Origin: CAXYVC01 sp964292295
GTDB lineage: Bacteria; Acidobacteriota; Holophagae; Holophagales; Holophagaceae
Reading direction: 5' to 3'
DNA length: 12,247 nt
NCBI GenBank assembly: GCA_964292295.1
Contig: CAXYVC010000079.1
Location: forward strand, 1-12,247
Part shown: positions 7,060-12,247 of the stretch, piece by piece
Position numbering within the stretch: position 1 is the stretch's first letter
Layout: each line of letters begins with the position of its first letter
Notes under the pieces: generated by a model
The model's input: the letters and a program-made list of their open reading frames with translations, nothing else
Databases searched by the model: none
What the model was told of the DNA's origin: nothing
Program-made: the position numbers and the translations under genes

Positions 7060-9537
7060 CTACTCCGAGCGCAGGGCTTCCGCGGGCGCGACGCGCGCGG
7101 CGCGGAGGGCGGGAAGGAGGGCCGCGAGGGCGGCGGTGGCGAGCAGGACGCTGGCGGCGCCGGCGAGGGCTGCAGGATCCCCAAGGCCGACGCCATACAG
7201 CAGGCTCTCCAGGGTTCGGAGCAGGGCGAAGGCCAGCAGTATCCCCACGCCGATCCCCAGGGCGGCGCGCAGCAGCGCCCGCGCCAGCACCTCGTACAGC
7301 AGCGCCCCCGAGGTGGCACCCAGAGCCATCCGAATGCCGAACTCACGGGTACGCTGGGTCACCTGGGAGCCCATCAGGGTTCCGAGCCCCAACGCTGCCA
7401 GCAGCAGCGCCACCGACCCGAAGGGCAGCAGCAGGGCCAGCACCTGGCGGCGCGGAAGGGCCCGCTCCCAGCGGTAGGCCTGGAGCGTCTGCAGATCGCG
7501 GACCCTCTGGTCCGGGAAATGCTCCAGCAGGACCTGATCCAGCACCGGTTTCAGGTCCTTCACCCCCAGGCTGGCGCGCAACAGCATCCGCGAAGGCGGC
7601 ATCAGGGTCGCAGGCAGATAGACCGAAGGGACGGCCGGGTTTTCCGCCCCCTGGTTGGCGTAGCCCGCCACGACCCCCACGACCTCCAGGGGTTCGCCCT
7701 CCTTCAGGCCGCCCTCCACGACGAAATCGTCCCAGATCCCCAGGTGAAGCCGCTTCCCGAGGGCCCCTTCGGGGAAGAAGGCGCGCGCGGCCGCCTCGTC
7801 GATCACGCAGACGCGGCGCTGCGCGCCCAAGTCCTCCGCCGTGAAGGCCCGCCCCGACCTCAGGGCAAGCCCCAGGGTCTCCAGGTAGCCCTGGCTCACG
7901 GATTCCACCCCCAGGAAACGCTCGGAGGTCTCCAGGCTCGCCAGATCCCGGGAGGCGTTCACCCCGCCTCCGCTGTAGTTCTGGGCGCTGAAGCCCCAGC
8001 GCAGCGCCAGATTCCCGTCCCAATCGCCGGGGATGTTCCCGCAGAGGGCCACACGCTGGATGCCGGGCCGGGATGCGAGGGCGGCAAGCAGCGGCGCAGG
8101 GGAGGGGCTCGGAGCCCGGCGCTCCTGCACCCCCTGCGGGAGGCTGCGCGGCTCCAGCTCGACGAGGACGAGCCCCTTCGGATCGAATCCCAGCGGCTGG
8201 TTCACGAGCCGGAACAGGCTGCGGCCCATCAGCCCCACCCCAAAGAGGAGCAGGGTCGCGAAGGCCAGCTGGGCCACCACCAGGCCGTCCCGCACGCGGT
8301 GGGAGCTGCGCCCGGCGCCCGCGGAGGCACGGAGGGTCGCCTCGAGCCGAAGCCGCCGCACCTGGGCCAGTGGCATCAGGCCGAGGATCAGACCGAGCCC
8401 CAGCACGAGGCCAAGGGCGAAGAGCGCCACCGCCGGATGGGCCCAGGCGTGGCCCAGTCCGTGCAGGCGATCGGCCCCGGGCAGCCAGGCGCGCAGGAGC
8501 CCTCCCATCTGCGAGGCCATCAGCAGGCCCAGCAGCGCCGCGACGCAGGCCACGCCGAGGCTCTCCGGCAGGGTCTCGGCCACCAGGTGGCGCGGTCCGG
8601 CCCCCAGGCTCAGGCGGATGGCCATGTCCCCGGAACGCCGCGCGGCGCGGTTCAGGAAGAGAGCCGCGACGTTGGTCGCAGCCAGCAGCAGCAGGAGCCC
8701 CGCCGCACCACACACCAGCCCGAAACCGCGCTCTGCCTCTCCTGCCATCGCCCGCTTCAGGGGCACCAAGGCTGGGCGGCGCTCCGGTGGGGTGTTGCGC
8801 GGGTAGTCCTGGAGCTGGGTCTCGTACACCTGCCTGAAGACATGCTCCACCGCCCTCGGGTCGGCCCCCCGGCGGAGCCGGACCAGGGCCGTGAAGCGGA
8901 ACTCGCCGCGCCGGTTCTGCGCCAGGGGCGGCAGGGGACGGACCAGCCGGGCCTGGAGGTGGAAGGGCAGTTCCGCGTCCGCCCCCAGCACGCCGAGGAT
9001 GGGCTGGGGGCCGCCGAGCAGCGGGAGGCTGCGCCCGACCACGCCGGGATCCCCCCCGAAATGTTCCTTCCAGAAGGCGTGGGTGAGGACCACCCCTTCG
9101 CCCGACGCGAAGGAGGCAGGCGTGAAGCCGCTTCCCAGGCGGGGCGCGAGGCCCAGGATCGGCAGCACCCCGGCGTCCACCCAGGCGGTGGGAATGTCCA
9201 GCCGCCCCGTGGCCGTCTCCAGCAGGCTCGGCCCGCTCCAGGCCATGCGGGTGATGCAGCCCAGCGCCTCCACCTCCGGCGTGGCTGCGGCCATCTCGCG
9301 CACCGGGATGGCCGAGACGTTAGGCATGACCTCCTTTCCACGCCGCTCCATGCGTACCTGATAGAGGCGCTCCGCCGCCGGATAGGGCGGCGTGCGCAGC
9401 ATGGCCCCATGCAGCGCCGCAAAGAGGGCCAAGGCGCCGCCCATGCCGAGGGAGAGGGTCAGCACGGCGGCCAGGGTGAAGCCCGGAGCCCGGGAAAGGC
9501 CCCGGAAGGTCCGGGAGAGCAGTGCGGAAAAGCTCAT
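7060..9537 (-). CDS. ADOP-type MacB/FtsX permease, first of three paralogues
   Basis: ABC-type inner-membrane permease, 825 residues from the chosen start. TM segments lie near 19-45, 272-296, 320-345, 366-390, 417-438, 697-722, 745-775 and 785-808. The two periplasmic domains span about 48-270 and 442-695; the second is longer than in its paralogues. FtsX signatures are RSGDMAIRLSLGAG (301-314) and RTREFGIRMALGAT (729-742). The family motif THAFWKEHFGGDPGVVGRSL is at 152-171. I chose the ATG at 9537 because its short N-terminus before the first TM matches the paralogues and GGATGGGAT lies just upstream. In-frame ATGs at 9543 and 9606 are alternatives; the latter adds 23 residues unlike the family. 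It follows the ATPase gene after 110 nt, the largest gap in the operon, so separate translation control or an internal promoter is possible. Transport role is known for the family; the substrate is not visible. Confidence 0.9.
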   Translation of the reverse strand: MSFSALLSRTFRGLSRAPGFTLAAVLTLSLGMGGALALFAALHGAMLRTPPYPAAERLYQVRMERRGKEVMPNVSAIPVREMAAATPEVEALGCITRMAWSGPSLLETATGRLDIPTAWVDAGVLPILGLAPRLGSGFTPASFASGEGVVLTHAFWKEHFGGDPGVVGRSLPLLGGPQPILGVLGADAELPFHLQARLVRPLPPLAQNRRGEFRFTALVRLRRGADPRAVEHVFRQVYETQLQDYPRNTPPERRPALVPLKRAMAGEAERGFGLVCGAAGLLLLLAATNVAALFLNRAARRSGDMAIRLSLGAGPRHLVAETLPESLGVACVAALLGLLMASQMGGLLRAWLPGADRLHGLGHAWAHPAVALFALGLVLGLGLILGLMPLAQVRRLRLEATLRASAGAGRSSHRVRDGLVVAQLAFATLLLFGVGLMGRSLFRLVNQPLGFDPKGLVLVELEPRSLPQGVQERRAPSPSPAPLLAALASRPGIQRVALCGNIPGDWDGNLALRWGFSAQNYSGGGVNASRDLASLETSERFLGVESVSQGYLETLGLALRSGRAFTAEDLGAQRRVCVIDEAAARAFFPEGALGKRLHLGIWDDFVVEGGLKEGEPLEVVGVVAGYANQGAENPAVPSVYLPATLMPPSRMLLRASLGVKDLKPVLDQVLLEHFPDQRVRDLQTLQAYRWERALPRRQVLALLLPFGSVALLLAALGLGTLMGSQVTQRTREFGIRMALGATSGALLYEVLARALLRAALGIGVGILLAFALLRTLESLLYGVGLGDPAALAGAASVLLATAALAALLPALRAARVAPAEALRSE
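7063..7066 (-). promoter_or_regulatory. Shine-Dalgarno in the stop-start junction of permeases one and two
   Basis: The same arrangement as at the other permease junction: GGAG 6 nt before the ATG at 7056, inside GAG-TAG-CCC-ATG. The two junctions match base for base from the GGAG through the ATG. Confidence 0.65.
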
Positions 9538-9647
9538 GGTCATCCCATCCAATGGAGCCCGCCCGCTGCGGGCCGCGCATACATACAGCCAAGGCGCCCA
9601 GGACATCCTTTGGCAAAAGAACGCATGGAACGGCTCTCCGGATCGCG
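9538..9647 (-). other. Gap between ATPase and first permease, with imperfect hairpins
   Basis: This 110-nt stretch is the longest space inside the operon and has no convincing gene. Two inverted repeats are visible: an imperfect one (GCCAAGG at 9588-9594 against CCTTTGGC at 9607-9614, one bulged base, 12-nt loop) and a short GC-rich palindrome GCCCGCTGCGGGC at 9561-9573 near the permease ribosome-binding site. Neither is followed by a T-run on the minus strand, so an intrinsic terminator is unlikely. They could tune permease translation or stabilise the upstream mRNA; that is inference. Confidence 0.4.
9575..9592 (-). promoter_or_regulatory. Weak candidate internal sigma-54 promoter
   Basis: The minus strand reads TTGGCTGTATGTATGCGC, which has the essential GG-N10-GC spacing (GG at 9590-9589, GC at 9578-9577) and TGGC at -24. 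The -12 box is ATGCG rather than TTGCW, and the bases after TGGC do not match. A start near 9566 would leave a leader of about 28 nt before the first permease. Such matches are common by chance in GC-rich DNA, so this is only a lead. Confidence 0.2.
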
Positions 9648-10352
9648 TCAGGGCACGTGCTGCTTGGCGGCTTCCTCCTCGCTCACCACGCGGCCGTCGA
9701 AGAGGTGCACGGTGCGCTGGGCCACGCCGGCGAAGCGCGCGTCGTGGGTCACCATGCAGATCGTCGAGCCCCGGCGGTGCAGGTCCTTCAGCAGCTCCAT
9801 CACCGCCTCGCCGTTCGTGGAGTCCAGGTTCCCCGTGGGCTCGTCCGCCAGCAGGATGCTCGGCCGCCCCGCCAGCGCCCGCGCCACCGCGACGCGCTGC
9901 TGCTGGCCGCCCGAGAGCTGGCTGGGCAGGTGCTTCGCCCGGTGGCTCATCCCCACCTCCTCCAGGCAGGCCATCACCCGCGCATGGCGCTCCCCCGCCC
10001 CCATGCCGCGGTACACCAGCGGCAGCTCCACGTTCTCGAACACCGTCAGGTCCCCGATCAGGTTGAAGCTCTGGAAGATGAACCCGATCTCGCGGTTGCG
10101 GATCCGCGCCCGCTCCCGCAGCCGCAGGTTCTCCACAGGCCGTCCGTTCAGCAGGTACGTGCCGCCCGTCGGCGCGTCCAGCAGGCCCAGGATCGAGAGC
10201 AGCGTGGACTTCCCGCAGCCAGAGGGGCCCGCGATGGACACGAACTCGCCCTCGTGGATGTCAAGGTGCACGTCCGACAGCGCGTGCGTCTCCACCTCGT
10301 CGGTGGTGAACACCTTGCGCAGGGATTCCAGGTGGATGAGGGACTTGGGCAT
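9648..10352 (-). CDS. ABC transporter ATPase, MacB/LolD type
   Basis: Cytoplasmic ATP-hydrolysing subunit of a MacB/LolD-class exporter, 234 residues, the normal length for a stand-alone subunit. All nucleotide-binding motifs are intact: Walker A GPSGCGKST (42-50), Q-loop Q94 (FIFQSFNLI), ABC signature LSGGQQQR (146-153), Walker B ILLADEP with catalytic E171 (166-172), D-loop GNLDS and switch H203 (VTHD). FIFQSFNLI and DEPTGNLDS are typical of the MacB/LolD/FtsE branch. The ATG at 10352 has AGGAG 5 nt upstream. It starts 58 nt after the adaptor gene and is followed by three permeases that lack ATPase domains, so it most likely powers one or all of them. In canonical MacB this domain is fused to the permease; here it is separate. 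The biochemical role is secure; the substrate is unknown. Confidence 0.95.
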   Translation of the reverse strand: MPKSLIHLESLRKVFTTDEVETHALSDVHLDIHEGEFVSIAGPSGCGKSTLLSILGLLDAPTGGTYLLNGRPVENLRLRERARIRNREIGFIFQSFNLIGDLTVFENVELPLVYRGMGAGERHARVMACLEEVGMSHRAKHLPSQLSGGQQQRVAVARALAGRPSILLADEPTGNLDSTNGEAVMELLKDLHRRGSTICMVTHDARFAGVAQRTVHLFDGRVVSEEEAAKQHVP

Positions 10353-10410
10353 GGGGGCTCCTGCAAGGGGAAAGGGAAGCGTGTCCGGAAGGGGTGGGAA
10401 GGTTGCTACG
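10353..10410 (-). other. Short leader between adaptor and ATPase genes
   Basis: A pyrimidine-rich 58-nt spacer on the coding strand that ends with the ATPase Shine-Dalgarno (AGGAG). I see no hairpin, promoter or small gene in it, so simple read-through within the operon is the likely arrangement. Confidence 0.5.
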
Positions 10411-11631
10411 TCACTTCAGGCGGATGTGGTCGGCACCGTCCCAGGCGCTGGTGTCGCTGAGGATCACCTGCTCGCCGGGGCGCAGGCCCTCGAGGACCTC
10501 GATGGTGGAGACGGAGCCGCGGCCGAGGCGCACCTTCACCCGGGTGGCCTCCCTGCCGTCGGCGCTCACCCGGAAGATCCCGAGGGTGCCGTGGGCCTGG
10601 GCCTGCACGGGGCGCCCCACGAAGAGGGCATCCTGCACGCGGTCCAGCTCGATCACGCCCTCCACGCTCAGGTCGGGGCGCACGCCCTTCGGCAGGGGCC
10701 CGTCCAGGCTGGCGTCCACGGTGACGGTGCCGTTCACCACGGCGGGATCGATGCGGATCACGCGGCCCTTCACGAGGCCGTTGCGGGTGTCCACTTCCAC
10801 GGGCTGGCCGATCTGGATGTCCTTGGCCTGGGTCTCGCTCACCTTCAGCTCGGCCTTGAGCGGCAGCGGCTTGGCCACCTTCGCCAGGTTCGCGCCGGGA
10901 GCCAGCTGCTGGCCCACCTGGAGGGGCACCAGCTGGAGGATGCCCGCCATGCCGGCCCGCACCTGGAGGCTGTCCAGCTGCTCGCGCTTGAGGGCGTAGA
11001 GCGCCTTGGCCTGCTCCAGGCGGGCGCGGGCAGGGGCCACCTGGCCCGGCCGCGCCTCGAAGAGACGCATGCGGGCCTCCTCGGAGGCCAGGCGCCCGGC
11101 CTGTTCCTCGGCCCTCACCCGGGCGCGCAGGAGGTCCAGGTCGCTCTGGATGCCCTCCTTCTGGAGCCGTTGCGAGGCCTGCAGGCTGGCGCGAGCCTCC
11201 TGGTCCTGGGCGCGGGCGGCGTCCAGGGTGGCCTTCTGGTTCAGCCGGTTGATCGCGTGGTCCGCCTCCGCCTGGCGCATCTGCCAGAGGGCGTCCTCCA
11301 CGGACTGCTTCAGCTCGGGCGAGGACAGCTCGGCGATGACGCTGTCGGCCTTCACCTCCGTGCCCGGGAAGAGCAGGATGCGCTCCACCTTGCAGGGGAC
11401 CTGGGCCGTGATCATGCGCACGTCCACGGGCACCAGGATGCCCGTGCCGCGCACCTGGAAGACCATGGGCCCCCGCTTCACCGCATCCAGCAGCAGGCTG
11501 GAGCGCTCCGCCTCCGGAGCCGCGGGCTTCAGGCGCGCGAGGCCGATCCCGAGCGCGAGCAGCAGCAGGCCAAGGCCGGCGCCCCAGAGGATGCGGGGGC
11601 GTTTGGAACGGGGCGGGCGCGGGACATCCAT
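10411..11631 (-). CDS. Membrane-fusion (periplasmic adaptor) protein, HlyD/MacA family
   Basis: Adaptor that bridges an inner-membrane ABC permease to an outer-membrane channel, 406 residues. A basic N-terminus and one TM helix (about 14-33) anchor it. A lipoyl-like half-motif follows (about 60-100), then a long coiled-coil hairpin (about 104-222; charged heptad-like stretches such as ARASLQASQRLQKEGIQSDL), the second lipoyl half (224-252), a beta-barrel (about 255-335) and a C-terminal membrane-proximal domain (336-406, with LRPGEQVIL). At the hairpin tip L156 and S163 fit the TolC-contact pattern, but the usual Arg is Ala152. The ATG at 11631 has GGAG 8 nt upstream. It is the first gene after the regulatory region, followed by the ATPase and three permeases, the MacA-MacB order. 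The outer-membrane partner is not in the window. The coiled-coil boundaries are read by eye. Confidence 0.93.
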   Translation of the reverse strand: MDVPRPPRSKRPRILWGAGLGLLLLALGIGLARLKPAAPEAERSSLLLDAVKRGPMVFQVRGTGILVPVDVRMITAQVPCKVERILLFPGTEVKADSVIAELSSPELKQSVEDALWQMRQAEADHAINRLNQKATLDAARAQDQEARASLQASQRLQKEGIQSDLDLLRARVRAEEQAGRLASEEARMRLFEARPGQVAPARARLEQAKALYALKREQLDSLQVRAGMAGILQLVPLQVGQQLAPGANLAKVAKPLPLKAELKVSETQAKDIQIGQPVEVDTRNGLVKGRVIRIDPAVVNGTVTVDASLDGPLPKGVRPDLSVEGVIELDRVQDALFVGRPVQAQAHGTLGIFRVSADGREATRVKVRLGRGSVSTIEVLEGLRPGEQVILSDTSAWDGADHIRLK

Positions 11632-11654
11632 GCGAAGTACTCCGCACCCCTTTC

Positions 11655-11670
11655 ATCAAAGGATATGCCA
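11655..11670 (-). promoter_or_regulatory. Candidate sigma-54 (-24/-12) promoter for the efflux operon
   Basis: The minus strand reads TGGCATATCCTTTGAT. Against the consensus TGGCAC-N5-TTGCW it keeps TGGCA, the GG-N10-G spacing (GG at 11669-11668, G at 11657), TTG and the final W; the C of the -12 GC is A. The start would be near 11645, about 14 nt before the adaptor ATG, with GGAG (11643-11640) at the very 5' end. Support comes from the sigma-54-type activator encoded at the end of the same operon and from the dyads at the usual enhancer distance. No good sigma-70 promoter is seen nearby. Confidence 0.5.
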
Positions 11671-11702
11671 CCAATCAAGTGTCACTATATCAATATTTAA
11701 AA
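11671..11702. promoter_or_regulatory. AT-rich spacer with an IHF-like match
   Basis: This stretch is strikingly AT-rich compared with the rest of the window. TATCAATATTTAA (11688-11700, plus strand) fits the IHF consensus WATCAANNNNTTR at all but one defined position, centred near -49 from the predicted start. IHF often bends DNA between enhancer and sigma-54 promoter, so the placement is right. A 9-bp palindrome AGTGTCACT lies at 11678-11686. IHF binding is inference; the base composition is observed. Confidence 0.3.
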
Positions 11703-11722
11703 CCCGCTCCAACTCGCGTCCC

Positions 11723-11738
11723 GACCCGATTCCGGGAC
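11723..11738 (-). promoter_or_regulatory. Inverted-repeat operator candidate, promoter-proximal copy
   Basis: The minus strand reads GTCCCG-GAAT-CGGGTC. The dyad extends to 11-bp arms (11718-11728 and 11733-11743) with one mismatch around a 4-nt centre. It shares the pattern GTCCCR-N4-YGGGW with the copy at 11744-11759, and the two centres are 21 bp apart. Its centre lies about 85 bp upstream of the predicted start, where NtrC-type enhancers usually sit. As it also follows the upstream gene's stop, a hairpin at that transcript's 3' end is an alternative, but no T-run follows directly. Confidence 0.5.
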
Positions 11739-11743
11739 GGGAC

Positions 11744-11759
11744 ATCCCAGGAATGGGAC
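11744..11759 (-). promoter_or_regulatory. Inverted-repeat operator candidate, promoter-distal copy
   Basis: The minus strand reads GTCCCA-TTCC-TGGGAT, a perfect 5-bp dyad (TCCCA/TGGGA) around a 4-nt centre, about 106 bp upstream of the predicted start. It matches the proximal copy in arm sequence and centre length but not in the centre bases, as expected for a dimeric protein site rather than a simple duplication. It begins 3 nt after the stop codon of the amidotransferase-like gene. Confidence 0.45.
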
Positions 11760-11762
11760 GCC

Positions 11763-12247
11763 TCAGCCCCTGCAGGCCGCCAGGAAGGCGGCGAAGAGGC
11801 GCCGGGCGGCCTCCCCCGCCGCATCGTCCCGGTCCACGAGGTTTTCCGGGTGCCACTGGACGCCGAAGGCCCAGCGCCCGGGGTCCTCCGCCTCCAGGGC
11901 CTCCACCAGGGGCCCCTCCGCGTGGGCCGGTTCCGCCGCCCAGGCCGCCGCCCCCAACCCCGGCCCCAGGCGCCGCACGGCCTGGTGGTGGCGGCTGTTC
12001 ACCGCGACCCACGCTGCGCCGAGCACGCCCGCCAGACGGCTGCCCGGCGCCAGCACCACCTCGTGGGGCAGGCGCTGGGGGCGCTCGGCGGAGCTTCCCT
12101 GCCGGTGCGGAAGTCCGGCGGGACCGCAGGCCTCGGGCAGGTGCTGGAAGAGGCTTCCGCCCAGGGCCACGTTCAGGATCTGCTCTCCCCGGCAGATGCC
12201 CAGGATGGGCAGCCGCGCAGCCCAGGCGGCGCGCAGCAGGGGCAGGT
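11763..12247 (-). CDS. Class-I glutamine amidotransferase-like hydrolase (PuuD/peptidase C26 type), 3' part
   Basis: C-terminal 160 residues of a gamma-glutamyl hydrolase-like protein; the 5' part lies beyond the right edge. The catalytic triad is visible: nucleophile Cys in GICRGEQILNV (codon 12192-12194) and His/Glu in FGVQWHPENL near the end. GGSLFQHLPEA and VNSRHHQAV are hallmarks of the PuuD-like gamma-glutamyl-gamma-aminobutyrate hydrolase family rather than of GuaA or CarA. The usual DG of the motif before the last strand reads EG here (AHAEGPLVEALE). The likely reaction is cleavage of a gamma-glutamyl amide bond in the cytoplasm, but the family also contains members with other substrates, so I give no symbol. 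It is on the same strand as the efflux operon and ends 131 nt before it; the promoter-like signals between suggest it is a separate unit. Confidence 0.88.
   Translation of the reverse strand, partial: LPLLRAAWAARLPILGICRGEQILNVALGGSLFQHLPEACGPAGLPHRQGSSAERPQRLPHEVVLAPGSRLAGVLGAAWVAVNSRHHQAVRRLGPGLGAAAWAAEPAHAEGPLVEALEAEDPGRWAFGVQWHPENLVDRDDAAGEAARRLFAAFLAACRG

Noticed and set aside
9538..9606. Upstream starts for the first permease at 9606 and 9543
   Set aside because: The 9606 start adds 23 residues not found in the paralogues; 9543 lies two codons upstream of the better-spaced 9537 start. 9543 cannot be fully excluded.
10406..11674. A second minus-strand open frame of 422 codons over the adaptor gene
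   Set aside because: It is a shifted-frame shadow (Pro/Gly/Arg-rich) of the adaptor, whose own frame shows the TM helix, lipoyl and coiled-coil pattern.
11670..11693. Sigma-70 promoter with TTGATA as -35
   Set aside because: At 17 bp spacing the -10 would be TGGCAT, which matches TATAAT at only three positions; the sigma-54 reading fits better.
5815..11700. A plus-strand open frame of 1961 codons
   Set aside because: It lies antisense to five clear minus-strand genes, its translation is low-complexity (rich in Q, G, A, R, H and P) with no recognisable domain, and long open antisense frames are expected in GC-rich DNA with strong third-position bias.
11718..11743. Intrinsic terminator of the amidotransferase-like gene
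   Set aside because: The stem is strong, but the next minus-strand bases are GC-rich and the only T-run (4 T) is about 17 nt further on. A Rho-type or stabilising hairpin remains possible.

Overview
The window is very GC-rich and codes entirely on the minus strand, so transcription runs from the right edge to the left. It most likely comes from an Acidobacteriota chromosome, with a Holophagae-type lineage as my guess. The main evidence is three tandem permeases of the ~800-residue, double-FtsX/MacB type known as acidobacterial duplicated orphan permeases (ADOP). High GC and an NtrC-type regulator with a DMNF phosphosite agree with this. I see no insertion sequence, tRNA, rRNA, CRISPR array or phage gene.

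Right edge (11763-12247): the 3' part of a class-I glutamine amidotransferase-like hydrolase of the PuuD/peptidase C26 type. Next (11632-11762) comes a compact regulatory region with an AT-rich island unlike the rest of the window. In transcription order it holds two matching inverted repeats spaced exactly 21 bp, an AT-rich IHF-like stretch, and a candidate sigma-54 -24/-12 promoter just before the first operon gene.

The operon (11631 down to 1 and beyond) encodes: a membrane-fusion/adaptor protein (HlyD/MacA type); a MacB/LolD-type ABC ATPase; three paralogous 8-TM ADOP permeases joined by identical 9-nt stop-start junctions (TAGCCCATG); a predicted secreted M28 zinc peptidase with a C-terminal PDZ domain; and the N-terminal part of an NtrC-family (sigma-54 activator) response regulator, cut by the left edge. 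Gaps are 58, 110, 3, 3, 34 and 21 nt, so co-transcription is likely.

Working model (inference): the regulator, driven by a kinase outside the window, binds the two dyads upstream of the adaptor gene and activates the sigma-54 promoter. This would switch on a MacAB-like tripartite efflux or extrusion machine whose permeases are three different fused double-domain proteins served by one ATPase, with an exported peptidase made alongside. No TolC-like outer-membrane factor and no histidine kinase lie in the window. The substrate cannot be read from the sequence.
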